A stretch of DNA of 64,000 nucleotides from Acanthochlamys bracteata (taxonomy: Eukaryota > Streptophyta > Magnoliopsida > Pandanales > Velloziaceae): NCBI GenBank assembly GCA_019914995.1, contig CM034133.1, positions 4,030,001 to 4,094,000 on the forward strand, given 5' to 3'. The notes under the pieces were generated by a model that had not been told where the DNA came from, made no database searches, and was given only the letters and a program-made list of their open reading frames with translations. How positions within the stretch are numbered: the first letter of the stretch is position 1; every line of letters starts with the position of its first letter. This document shows positions 24,546 through 36,420 of this stretch, in pieces. Both the position numbers and the translations under genes were made by a program.

Positions 24546-26600
24546 CTAGAGTCCCTGATAATCAGTAAGTATGACGAAGGAAGAGTTAGGACTTGATTTT
24601 GCAAAAATATTATGATATAGGGATTTTCAAAGGAAATTGAAATATATAACGTGCAACAACTTACAAGAGGAGGGAGAAAGCACGGACAGAGGATGGTTTT
24701 TGCAAGTAGCTGCATATATATAGCAAACAGATAAATGCTTTATGGATCCTATAGAATCTGATTCCAATCAGACTCATAAGAGAATCTTTCGAGCATGGGC
24801 AACATACGTGTTTTTCCCCTGCACTTCGTTTGTCTCTCAAAAACATAACATCATTAAGTATTGGTTTCCCATACTAAACTAGATCAAGAATCATATTCGA
24901 AATACAGTTATCATATAGACATAAGATGCTAAAAATCTTGGTGCCGTTAATTTGTGCAATGTCAAGATGTTTTCTTTGATAAGGAAAACATGAATCATTG
25001 ATTGCTGGTGATTAATCTCTCCTAGTTTGGGATCTTTTCTAAATAGGAAAAGGGAACCAATGTAGCTAAACTAGTGTCTCAAGATAAGACTAGAAAAAAA
25101 TTTAGGATACGTTTGAGAGTGCTTATAATAAGAAATTTTTTTTTATAAAAATAGACAATATTTTGAGATTTTGGAAAAACAAATTTGATTCTTTTTATCT
25201 AATAAAATAAAACTTATACATCTAAAGATTGTATCTTATAAATTTTCATATACTTTTTCAAACTTTAAAAAGTTTTATAAAATATTATAGATAGTTTATT
25301 AAAAACTGTGGGATATTTTTTTGAAATAAAAGTATTTGATAAGCTAAAGCTAACGTCTCCTTGGTTGTGAGCGTTCCATTGGGCAAGTCTAATCACATTG
25401 ACCCTTTTCATTTGTACTGACATATTAAAAGAAAGGACAATAGTTTGCTATGGGCTTGTTGGCTTTGAGATCACCAGCGTTGACATAAACACAAACGAAA
25501 AGATGTTACACAGGTGGATAATGGGAGCATGTAGGACTTGATGATACAATACCACAAAGAGTAATCATAGCTTAGCTGATTCATTAGTTTTTATGGAGCT
25601 CTAAGAAATAGCAGCATATGGAGAAGATTAAATAACATTAGATTTTCTATGTTTCTCACTTTCCACAGAAGAGTAAATTGTATTACAGAAACGTGTTTCT
25701 GGAAAAAGAATGCAGTTTAATTAGTGGAAGACTGGAAGCCTACATACTGCTTCTCTAAACGTGTAAGGCACGTGTAAGACCCTTATTATCACATGTATCT
25801 TATTTTTAACTAAGAACAGGGAGAACGTGAAGATATACCAACATGTAAGCGAACGCTTGAAATTATTCACTAGTACTCGTGACCTTGATTGCTAAAGAGG
25901 TACTTAATAAGAAGCCACAGATTGATTCCAAACTGGAAAGATTTAGAAACATAAATGAGAATTTTGTTACAATGAGACAGGATTCAACTTTGTTAACTAA
26001 AAAGAAGCAAAAGGCAAATAAACAAGAAAGAGAAGCTAAAAGATTCACTGAAATTGCTTTTCTCAATAGCCAACATTTAGGGCACCAGAATCAGGTATAC
26101 TAAGAAGAACGGACAAGTTCTCTGAAAACTCAACGCCGAATCAGCTTTTACCTGAAAATTCTCCTCTAAAACAAGCAAACAAGCATGTCTTCTACTTATG
26201 AAAGCAGCAAAGTAATCTAATAGGTGTATTCAAAGAAATTGACACTAGGCGCTTCCACCACCAGTAATATTATTTTGGAAGACCAGCCTATACTGTTCAA
26301 AAGATGTGATAATGACAGCCATTACAACTACATATTTGTAAAATGTTCTCAAGTTTCGTCATTATTCTACAACCGATAACACTTTCCTTCCTAATAAACA
26401 TCAAAAGTTGGTTGATTTACCTTGTGTTTGAACTTTGAAGCACTACCAGACACAAAGGAATTACTGGGACAAAAATTTGATGTCAAAGTTAACAATAACA
26501 ATAATGCAACAACAATAATAATACATTTTCCTTAGCATCGCCCAAGAGCTTGGGTCAACATTAACAATAATGCAATAACAGTAGCTCCTTAATAAGGGTT
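24546..26600. other. Intergenic with one MITE-like element
   Basis: No gene supported. A family copy lies at 25108-25372 (separate entry). The complementary-looking frames near 25863-26103 have no known motif. Confidence 0.35.
25108..25372. mobile_element. MITE-like element of the A/T-rich family
   Basis: One end reads TACGTTTGAGAGTGCTTATA, comparable to GACGTTTGGTAGTGCTTATA at 12626. The other end reads TTTGATAAGCTAAAGCTAACG. The internal order of tracts follows the other copies. Confidence 0.5.
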
Positions 26601-26639
26601 TGAGTTTAAAGTGCTCTGGTAGCAAAGCGTTGAATGCAC

Positions 26640-27130
26640 AAGGTGCACGATGAAGTTACAATTTCTAGTGTGTTGAAATACTAATATTAAACATCTATCA
26701 TATGAACAGAGCTGTAGACAATAAATTTCACTTCCAAGCTAGATTCTAATGATAAAATTTTATGTATTGAAATTGGAGATTATGAAGATAATTTAGGTGA
26801 AGTTAGGACAAATTCTAGTTAGTTTAAAATTATATTTATTGTAGTAGAAATACTTGAGTCTAGAATTCTAGTCAGTTTACTAGTTTCATTTATAATTGGC
26901 TTTAAGAATTTTATTTGTTTTATACGTAATCTTCTATTTAGATAAGTTTATTTCTAATAGGATCTCTAATTGTTATAGAGTCTATTTAAAAATATATAAC
27001 CTATTTTCATTATCAATGAGTAAAGTGTTGAGTTCTTTTACTAATGAGGAGATACAGAATCTCTCGAAGAAGTTTCATAGAACCATATTCTATCAAGGCA
27101 TAGACTCTCATTCACGAGTCAGATGTCCCA
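26640..27130 (+). repeat. Possible LTR-retrotransposon LTR remnant
   Basis: The order GTCTATTTAAAAATATATAA (core-promoter-like) and then ATTATCAATGAGTAAAGTG resembles the promoter and 5'-leader part of plant copia or gypsy LTRs. Termini, PBS and a partner LTR were not found, so this is a pattern-level call only. Confidence 0.3.
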
Positions 27131-27301
27131 TAGTATCTACCATCCTATCCTAAAAATTTTAGACAACTACTACAACAAATGTAATGCAGAGACAAATATA
27201 GTCATGGTTCTTAAGAACATGCACTAGATGGAATCAATAAACAAAAATATTAAATTTAATTAAATTTAACTAAACAGAATAAAAAGGAAAGGAATGCTTA
27301 C

Positions 27302-27760
27302 CACAATTCACATAGACTGAAGAAAGACCATTCTCTAAGATCCCAGCATTAGCCTGCATCAGCTTTACTGATAACATCTGTCCTTCTTCCAGGTAAAAAT
27401 AGTTCTTCCTTCTATCCTTGAAACTCTCACTTTCTCCTCTTCTTGGCTCTAATGCTTTTAAAGTTACACATCCGGTTTCCCAAGCGGGTAAGGAGAATCC
27501 AGAAAACAAACTTCTGAGAGCTACAAAATCCAAGACAACGTGGCTGGATGATGAAGCAGATGTACAGCTGAGTCTTGGTCAAGTAGCAGCTCTTCATTTA
27601 CTTGCAGATAACAGTTTTGGTAGTCTCACCCGTTCAATACTTGGTATTTTGAAGCTGGAGCTGACTTCAAATATGTGTATATAATAAAATACCTTCCAAG
27701 AGAACCAATTCGTGAGATAGGATCTCCTTGAAGATGATTGTGAGGACTGCGAATTCAACA
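27302..27760 (-). pseudogene. Unidentified degraded coding fragment
   Basis: A minus-strand open stretch (DFVALRSLFSGFSLPAWETG, CVTLKALEPRRGES, NYFYLEEGQMLSVKLMQANA, ENGLSSVYVNCG) ends at a good GT donor at 27301. Upstream, coding-like words continue in other frames, up to a second donor-like GT at about 27692. Composition is exon-like against A/T-rich flanks. I do not recognise the protein. It may belong to the same lost gene as the relic at 23941-24545. Confidence 0.4.
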
Positions 27761-27957
27761 TACTTGTAAGAGAAACTCGTGAACATAAATAGCTTTCCAC
27801 AAATGCTGAGAAAGATATTCATCTTGTCAACCAGGAATATTTGTTTCACAACTTTTTTTATTTGCTCCAAAAAATATTGTACAAGATCTTACAGTTGGTC
27901 ATTAGATTTACCAAATTTCACCAACAGAGATACACATTTGCAAAAATCATAAACAAC

Positions 27958-29920
27958 CTATAGTTTTGATGTGCCTTCAAACTTCCTACTTGATATGAAT
28001 TTCCGCATTGCTGAAAATTGCTCCTTGGTCATGCCATCATAATAGCTGTGAGCCCTCTCCTGAAAATAAATAATAGCACAAGCAATGCAAGGAATATGGA
28101 TTAGTATAAATGAGCTATAAATATCACAAAATTGAAAACAAACTTCTTAGCATCATTAGTACACACGCTGTAAAGTACTCATCACAGCAAAGGCCACCAT
28201 TGTTTACATTGCATATCAGAATAAAAAGGCCTACAAGTCCACCTCTTATTCTTTTACAGTATTTAGGAACCTACTAATGACAGTGATACAGAGAATATGC
28301 ATCTTAGGCTATCTCTATGAAATTTGCCTCCAAAAAGAAATGCATCAGCAATATTCTGTTATCAAGCAACAAATCCTCATACAATCCCCAAAAGAAATGG
28401 ATTTCACATCGTAAATTACAGAATACTTATCTTGGTCATTGATCCGTGATGACTGTAATTTGGGACTAGAATGATCTATCAAATTTCTGCGAGGTTTTCT
28501 TACTACACTACCTTTTAAGAACTCTGAAACCCATCCTTAGATTGTTAAGTTAATAGTGATGGGTGAATGTGGTTGGATTTCTGATTCTCATGGAAGCATA
28601 TGAATCAAGAAGGAAATTATTACTGATAGCGGAGATAAAATCAAATCCTAAATTCATCCATGATGAATAGATACGTCTCAGATGTTCATAGCAATGAAAA
28701 AGTAATAGAGGGGACTGAGAACACTAACTTTCTCAAGGGTAAGTGTGTGAGCCAGTTCCAACTTGAAGTCATCATTCAAAACAGCCTCGCATCTAAAAAC
28801 CATGTCTGTTGTTTTCAAGTATTGCCTCTGCAATTCCCTTGGCCTCCTTCAAAACTTCCTCAGTTTCAATAGCATGGTTTACGAGTCCCCACTTTTCCGC
28901 CATCTCTGGCTTTAGAGTCATTGCAAATCAGTGCTACTTCTCGAGCCCTGTTCGGCCTACAATGTGAGAGAGCTTTTGAGAGGCCCCACGAAGGAAATAT
29001 TCCAAATCAGTGAGAAGTACCGTTGATACAATTAGAAAACATTGACCTGTGCCATTTGAACAAACTAGAATGTACCTAGGTAGAAGAAAGGTTTTTAAAA
29101 TGCATGCATTTTTCTCAAATAGACCTGAAAAATTGTAATATCAATTTTACAATTTAAGAACTCATAGAAGCAATAGTTTGTAAACAACTTAACCGGAAAA
29201 TGTGAACTTTCATCAACCACAGATTGATGGCAGTATGCTTAAACCGAACATTCCTATAGATGCTCATTTTACTTCATTCTAGAAAATTTTGATTAAAACA
29301 TTCAGCAAAACTCTACCTTTTAAAATAAGACAAGTCTTAGAAGGGGGTTTAGCAAAGCCAGATTCAATAGAAGATCACATCAGTTGTTTAAATACCATCC
29401 TAAGCGGATTATGAAACCATAACAGTGTGTAATCATGGTTGATGACTTCTTACATGAAAGTAATAATAGCATTCTAGAAGAAACAGCACCAATGACTAAA
29501 CTAAATATCCGTACCTTCACTAACACAGTTCTTCTGTTCTCATAATTTTCATAAACTTGGCGCCTTTTCCGGCAACAGTAATATACCCAACTTCAAACCC
29601 TGCCGTTACAGCATACCCAGCAATTATAGGCTTCCGGCACCGCTCCATCTGCACTACTGGATAACTGGTTGTATCTCTAACAACACCCTTGAACACCTCC
29701 TCAGCAGCAGTGAGATCGACACCGGAGCAGAACGCCCTTCCACGGCCTGTGATAACGATCGCTCCAACCGAGTCATCACGGTTCAGATCGGCGAATGATG
29801 CAGCGCTAACATAACCATCATGGAACGAGTTAGCGAGTTGAGTGATCACGGCCGGTTATTTTTGGCACCACCGCGACGCCAGGGCTGTCTCGCTCCACCA
29901 CTATCTTGAAGCAGATAACT
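27958..29920 (-). pseudogene. Enoyl-CoA hydratase/isomerase (ECHIA-like) pseudogene
   Basis: The parent is a crotonase-fold enzyme of fatty-acid or branched-chain breakdown, similar in my memory to Arabidopsis ECHIA. Three exon blocks remain. The 5' block (29515 to about 29920) gives SVGAIVITGRGRAFCSGVDL, AAEEVFKGVV, QMERCRKPIIAGYAVTAGFE and KGAKFM, ending at a GT donor (29514). The middle block (about 28728-28985) gives FGIFPSWGLS, NRAREVAL, then after a frame change MAEKWGLVNHAIETEEVLKE, and after another VFRCEAVLNDDFKLELAH. The last exon (27958-28059) is clean: ERAHSYYDGMTKEQFSAMRK, then FISSRKFEGTSKL and TAG. The N-terminal 90 bases show VERDSPGVAVV and then a frame break. Oxyanion-hole residues around GRAFCSG survive, but an internal deletion and at least three frame breaks rule out a full enzyme. 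Confidence 0.8.
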
Positions 29921-29937
29921 CCATACGGTCTCTGATC

Positions 29938-30198
29938 CGGGGGGGTGTTTGGCTTTGCTTTTCTCCAACCCAACTTTTCAATTCTCCATTTCACGTTTTT
30001 CAATACATATTTTATAAATATATATAAAATTTATTTAAAAATTTAGAAAGTGTAGAAAAATTCTACGGAATGAAATCTTTTTATTATATATTTTTATTAT
30101 TTTTTTAAAAGTAAAAAAAATAGAACTCATTTTTTAAAAAGGATAAAAATATTTTTTATTTCACAAAAGTTCCATTTTATAAGCAATCCCAAACACCC
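29938..30198. mobile_element. MITE-like element, end motif GGGTGTTTGG, possible 8-bp duplication
   Basis: The ends are inverted: GGGGTGTTTGG at the left and CCCAAACACCCC at the right. The flanks CTCTGATC (29930-29937) and CTCAGATC (30199-30206) match at 7 of 8 positions, fitting an hAT-type duplication. The core (TTTAGAAAGTGTAGAAAAAT, then a TATATTTTTATTATTTTTTT tract) is nearly the same as in 61145-61404. It sits directly upstream of the ECHIA-like pseudogene's 5' end. Confidence 0.65.
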
Positions 30199-30840
30199 CT
30201 CAGATCGATGCGCGAATTATTTTGGTTGGTAAGTGGAGTAACGGGAGTATTGGAACGTTTTAAAGTGTTTACGAAATCAAAATTTTTAAAATAAAAAATA
30301 TTTTTATTTTTTTAAAAATTAAGTTTTATTTTTTTTATTTTCAAAAAATAATAAATGTTAAATAAAAAAATTTATTAATAAATTTTTTTATATTTTAAAT
30401 TTTTAAAATAAAACTTTTATATATTTATAAATATATTAAAAATATATAATTAAAATTAAAAAATATTTTTTATAAATAATAATAAATAAATCTAAATTTG
30501 CGGAATGGAAGTGTTTTAAAATAAAAAATATTTTAAGAGTCATTGCAAGCGTGGTGGTGTTTCAATAGCTAAGTTGGGGGATATAGCAACTAACTATAGC
30601 AAATAATAATCGGCCACGTTACCAACCATGTAGTGTCCCTGTTTCACAGGAAACCATTTGTGCGCAGAGAATGCCATACGAAGAAGGCAGAAATAATCGA
30701 TTTTGGATATCCAAGTAGTAGAACGGATACGGGTTCGGGTCTGACATCCGGTTAACAAGAGTATCCGAATTTGCGATTAAGGTCCAAACTCCAAAGAGGA
30801 TTACCACTTTAATCTGGAGACCAAATTTTAAATTTGCATT
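30199..30840. other. Intergenic with another A/T-rich repeat copy
   Basis: About 30240-30550 is a further diverged copy of the A/T-rich family. No gene. The right end approaches the promoter of the first MUSTANG-like gene. Confidence 0.4.
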
Positions 30841-32242
30841 TCGACCTCTTTATTTATTATTATTGGGGTTCCTTTCGTTGGACTCGGAATCTCGAAGGAG
30901 AAAATTAGGGGAACAGTTGAGATATATCACCTTCGCTTGGCTCGAACTTGCAAAAGATCGCTGCGGAGTTGGAGGTGGAGAAGATCGCCGGTACCGTTCG
31001 GCGAAATCGAGGTTCTGTTTCTGGTGAGAGATTCATGTTTCCGAGATCTAGGGTTTCTGTTTATTATTTTAAAAAGGATTTTGTTTTTGAAAAACCCTAA
31101 TTTTTTCCCCGTTTCGATTCAATTTTTGTTGAAGATTATGTTTTCTGGTGGAGAATTCTGATAGAAATCTTAGAATATAGCAAACCCAAATTTCTTAATT
31201 TTCTTAGCGATGAAATTTGTACTTAAAATGAACGAATTTGTCTCTGATAATGGCAAAAAATTGTCTTTTGATGTGCTTGGTAGTAGTGGATGCTTCTCAG
31301 TTAGAAAATCTGACGGGTGATTGATGAAAATTGGTAAAGTACGAAGGTCCTTTAATGGACTTCTGTTTTATGTGGTGTTCTCAGTAGTTCGAATGATTTG
31401 CAGTAGAATCTAAGTAATAAAGGAAAAACAATTAGGTTATTTTTTGAGGGTTTGCATGTGATTTGCATTTTAGGGCATGTTTGGAATTTTTTTGTGGCTT
31501 GTCAGAAAAGTGGTGCATATGTTGAGTTCATTCAATTACTATTTCCTGCTTTTGGAAATTTTAGTGCAAGATGTGATCTTGCTAGGAGAAGAAGTGATTC
31601 TCTTCTATCACATAAAAATGATGAGCTGTGAAATCCGACTCTGTGCATAAAATGTAAGTATACATCGCTCCTTTATCCAATTAGAAAAGATCAGCACCTG
31701 CGACTTCTGTCCTTTTTCGAACTTCTCTATCCATAGTGAGCTACCATCTTCTTATTCCTCTTACCCAACTGTGAGCCTTGAACTATCCTATTTTGAATTG
31801 TGCCCCCAGTATTTTGTACTGTGCAGTGTTTATTCTTTCTTTCTTTTAATAGTCTCAGCCTGGGTGGAGATGTCTTTTTATTCTCGCAGTTTGTTTGGAT
31901 ATTGTTTGATATGAACATTGGTAGTTGCATTTGCCTTTTAATAGGTGTTCGAATCAAATCTGTTGTCTAAAGTTTGTTGCTTGTATACTGTCATTGTTGT
32001 TCAGCATTCGTCAATCGGAAAATTGTCATGTAGATGGGAAACTATTTAGATTCTTAGCCAAGTAAAAAATCCATCAACTGGTTATGAAGCATAGCTATCT
32101 ACATTTACATATGCCCTGTTATGTCTACAAACAAAACCTTGTTGATTTTGTATACAACCAAATGTGATTGTCATAGGCTATTGGTTCATACTGATTGTCA
32201 CTAAACATTGCAGCTCTTGAATGCACGCCTTGATCTACAAAT
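30841..32242 (+). promoter_or_regulatory. Promoter, leader and likely 5'UTR intron of the first MUSTANG-like gene
   Basis: Between 30840 and 31030 the sequence becomes GC-richer and leader-like (GGAGTTGGAGGTGGAGAAGA region). Possible donors lie near 31010-31024. The following 1.2 kb is T-rich without long frames, as expected of a 5'UTR intron. An acceptor-like CATTGCAG lies at about 32205-32212, some 30 bases before the ATG. Exact transcript ends cannot be read from the DNA. Confidence 0.45.
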
Positions 32243-35076
32243 ATGTCTACTGAAAAGGTAGCACTGCTTTGCCATATTGGTGGAAAATTTGTCCGTGAAG
32301 GTGTGAAGGACTGCTATAAGGGTGGCTATGTCCGTCTAGTTTATGTAGATCGCACAATCAAGCATGAAGAACTTGTAAAGAAATTGGGTGAACAGTGCAA
32401 AACATCAACATCTTCCTTGGTCTTTAAGTATAAGCATCCTGACATAGAGTTTGGTTCTCCATTTGTATCACCACTTGTAATTATTGAGGATGACAACGAT
32501 CTTTGCAATATGATGGAAGTGTATTCTGGACCGAAGCCTACTATTCCCTTCTATATATGTGAACCTGAGAGTTTCCCTCTTACTAATGATGGTACCAGGT
32601 ATCTAGCTTTCTGCCTGATACTTTAAAATTTCCATATTGTTCTTTGTTGAGTAAAGTTAATTTTTATTTCTTTGTGTGTCTCTTTGATATGTCCAAAAGT
32701 CATACAACTCCTTGGAGTGCTGCTGATGCTGAGCACCTTCAAATAGTGCCGAACAGACTCGAATTCTCTCCAGGAACATCAACAAGAGGGAATGGTCCTC
32801 TTGTATTACCAAATCAATTGGGAGACACTCATGATCAAAATAGTGATCTGGCCCCATATGTCAGGACTGGTGCTAAGAAGCAGAAGATTCGAAGTACTAA
32901 ATCATCAAGTTCAGCCAGAAGATTAGAACTTGGAAGTGATACAGATGGGAGGGATATGAACCCCAACCCCCTAGGGCCAAGTGACTCAGAATCTCATCTA
33001 GTACAAGCTGTCGATAATGGTCGAGATAAATCTATTCAATTAGCAAATGATGGTATCCTGAAGATTGGACTGGAGTTTGAAACTATCGATGCCTTTAAGA
33101 GGGCACTAACAGAAGCATCTCTTGTGGAGAACTTTGCGTATAAACCAGTGAGAACAAAGAGGCGTAGTATTATCGTGAAATGTGCATTTGAAGGATGTCC
33201 CTGGCGTTTGCATGCGTCAAAGGTCAGAGGAGCAGCTATCATTAAAATTAAAAAGCTACAACCATCCCACACATGCTCCAGAAATGTTCTGTCACTTAAT
33301 CATCCTAATGCAAGAGCTCGTTGGATAGCAGATTTTATCCTTAACCGATTAAGAGAGAATTTGGATTATAAACCAAAGGACATTATTGCGGACATTCAGC
33401 AGCAGTTTGGAATTAAAGTAAGCTACCATAAAGCCTGGAGAGGGAGGGAACAAGCATTGGGGACAATCCATGGTTCTTATGAGGACTCACTTAAGGCACT
33501 GCCAGTTTTCTGCAAGGAGGTTGAAAGAAGCAACCCCAGAAGTGTTGTATGCTTGAAGTGTGATGAGCAGAACACTTTCCATAGACTGTTTATTTCGTTG
33601 TATGCTTCAATCAACGGGTTTGTGGAAGCATGCAGACATATTCTTGTTTTGAAAGGGACGGCTATTGTAGGGAAACACCCAAGTGTTCTTCTTTTTGCTA
33701 CAGCAGTTGATGCAAATGGGGGTGCCTTCCCTGTAGCGTATGCCATCGTTGAATCAGAGAGTATTGAGAGCTGGGGTTGGTTCTTGTCTTGGCTACGGAA
33801 AGCTCTTGAAACCAAAATAGGACATTCATTACCAACTACTCCGTGGCTTACTTTCATATCAGAGGAACATGAAGGAATAATTAATGCCACCAGAGCAGTA
33901 TTCCCCGAAGCTCATCATGGGATTTGTGTTTCTGAAATAGTCCAAAGAGTTGCAAAGTATTACAATGATGAAGCTGTCAAAACTTATCTCTGGGCAGCTG
34001 CACGTGCATACACCAGAGCAGATTATGACCATTATGTCGGAGAGATTAGAAAGATAAATATAAGGGCTCATGAGTGGATCATATCTAATCTGAATCCTAA
34101 AGATTGGGCGACATCACACTTCGAGGGAGAACGTTACAGCATACTGTCATCCAGACTTGGTGAAAGCTTTACTTCATGGATTAATGAAGCTAGAGATATG
34201 CCCATTCTTTCAATTGTCCAGGAGCTACATTCTAAGTTGGCAGCCCATTTTTCCAACCAGCGTGAGCTTGCAATGCAGATTCAATCAGAACTTACACCAG
34301 CTGCTGAAGCACATTTGTTTGAGAAGGCGAAAGAGGCCTTTGGTTTCAGAGTTCAGCCTGGACCCATAACAGAAAGACAGGTGTTAGACCGGAAAGACAA
34401 TCTGTTTATCGTCAACCTTTCTGATCAACGTTGCACATGCTATGAATATCAGGTTGAAGGTTTGCCATGTCCTCATGCATTAGCTGTTATTCAACTCGAC
34501 CACGTGAATGTATTACAATGTTGCAAGCAATGGTTCTCGACAAAGTTGTTTCAAAAAGCTTATGAAGAGGAGGTATATCCTATTCCTGATCGCACTGAGT
34601 GGAATTATGAAGATGTTATCGCAGTTAGACCTCCTATGCACAAGCGAAGGGGACGACGCAAAGGCTTTAATAAGGAAAAAGTGGTTAGTGATGTTCAGAC
34701 ACAATGCAGCCTATGCAAAGAGAAGGGCCATAATAAAAGAACTTGCTCTGGCCAGCAAAATGATATCCTTGCACTTCCTGATTTGAGGTATGCTCTTTAT
34801 GGAGTTTGTTTTGAGTATCAGAGGATCTAATCTCAACTATTACCGAAAGATTAGAAAAACCATAGAAAAAAAAAAAAATCCAGTTTATACAGTCTTGAAG
34901 TGAGTTGGTAAGAAGCATATATTCTTGAGAAATTATTTCTTCAAATAATTTGTCTGCAATACTCTTTTTCAGGATAAGAGCATGATACAAAAGTAGATGA
35001 TATTATGAGCATGTTTCTCATCATTATTGTCCTTTAGGTTGGATATGTACTGACATGTTGTGTTCTTGGTAGCTGA
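32243..35076 (+). CDS. MUSTANG-like domesticated MULE transposase with N-terminal PB1 domain (copy 1)
   Basis: Spliced model: 32243-32598, 32700-34787 and 35073-35076, about 815 residues (intron retention would instead end at 34830). Exon 1 is a PB1 interaction domain (VALLCHIGGKF, YKGGYVRLVYVDRTI, acidic IIEDDNDLCNMMEV). Exon 2 carries a MuDR/WRKY-GCM1-type zinc finger (about 240-316: CAFEGCPWRLHASK ... HTC), the MULE core (about 395-520), a SWIM finger (CTCYEYQVEGLPCPHA, about 696-711) and a CCHC knuckle (CSLCKEKGHNKRTC, about 788-801). The first catalytic acidic position of the MULE core is lysine (LKGT, K437), and the second lies in SEEHEG (E507). That fits a nuclear DNA-binding regulator rather than an active transposase. 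No terminal inverted repeats are evident. The layout is that of the MUSTANG genes, probably the PB1-bearing subgroup. Tandem partner at 38025. Confidence 0.87.
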
Positions 35077-35250
35077 AGCAAGGGCTAGAAGCCTAAGAAG
35101 CAACGGTGCTGATCGAGGAAATATTCAGTTACTTAAGGAGCTTAATGCTGTAAAAAGGAGATTCGTCATCTTTAGATGGAGCAATCAGCTCAGCTTAGCA
35201 CTGAGATCTACATTCCTAATTAGGAGGAAACTAGTTCACTAGACCTTTTG
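34788..35250 (+). other. Last intron and 3' end of MUSTANG-like copy 1
   Basis: A GT donor (34788) and TTCTTGGTAG acceptor (35072) bound a plausible last intron. The spliced frame stops at once (AGC TGA). Beyond it, coding-looking words occur (NIQLLKELNAVK; in another frame KEIRHL, stop, MEQSAQLSTEIYIPN). This could be a decayed former C-terminal exon now serving as 3' UTR, or chance. Confidence 0.35.
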
Positions 35251-36420
35251 TGCTCGTGTATCAAACCTGCTATTTGTACCTTTTCTTTTTTCTCTTCTGT
35301 TCAATTTATTTGAAAGATATGCTACTTTGCTGTTGATCAAGGGAGATTTGTTTTGTTAGTCCTGTGGAGAATTGGATTGAATTTTGGATTTGTGTATAAT
35401 TGGTCTACCAAAAGGAATGAAAGAACCTTCTTTTTCCTAGGTAAAGGCAACAAAAAGGTTTGTTTTGCATGCATCGTTTTTGTCATGAATGGACTTTCTG
35501 TGTGGTCTATCAGTTGGGAAAGATGCATGATGTAGGTAAAAGATTTTTCTCTCTCTCGGAAAACAAGAAGCCGAAAACACGAATAGTACATAGTTATTAA
35601 TCTGCTATCTTATAATTGATTTAAGACATGTTTATTTTATTCTAAAATAATTTTTTTTACTGAAAAGTTATTTTTCAGTGATGCTTACTTCAACAATTTA
35701 GATATTTAACTGATTTTTTATGAACTTATTTTCGGACAATTATATGCGCTTTTTAGTTTATTGAGAAACATCAACCTAATCAAATTGTATATTTGAGTTT
35801 TCATGATAATTAGACTTGTGATGACTGCCCGTGCCCGCAGAGCTCCGCTCGACTCGAAGTACGTATGTATATAAATTCTTGTTACCTTTCTTAGTATGCA
35901 CAACATTGTTATTTTTTATACCCGTTTTGAATATGATGATATTAGAGTTAACGTGTAGATAATCGTAGAAGAAGGACCGTTAAGAGTAATTTTGAAATAA
36001 ATTTTTAAACAAAATATTTTTAACTTTTTAAAAATAAATTCTATTTTTTAATTAAAAATAATAAAATAAGTAATAAAAAATCTTATTATATAAAATTTTT
36101 TATATTTTTTAAAATTTTAAATAAATTATCTAAATATTAAAAAATATTAAATAAACTGAAAAATTAAAAATAATCGTTTAAAAAAGTTTTGCTAAACCGC
36201 CCTTAATTACTAATCTCTGTTACGTATACCATTCAACTATTTCATCACCTCATTCATATATAAACTTTATATATATATATATATATATTTGGCTGAACCA
36301 AATTTTGGAAATTCCAGGTTCAGCCTGATTCGGCGTCTAGTTCGTTCAAGTCTCGTTTGTTCCAAACATGTCCGAACCAAAATTCTGAACCGGAAGCTAA
36401 ACCGACCTCTTGAATCGCTG
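35251..36420. other. Intergenic between the MUSTANG-like genes, with a MITE-like copy
   Basis: The 3' UTR of copy 1 ends somewhere near 35300-35600. A diverged A/T-rich family copy occupies about 35960-36205. A TA microsatellite lies at about 36268-36290. Confidence 0.4.
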
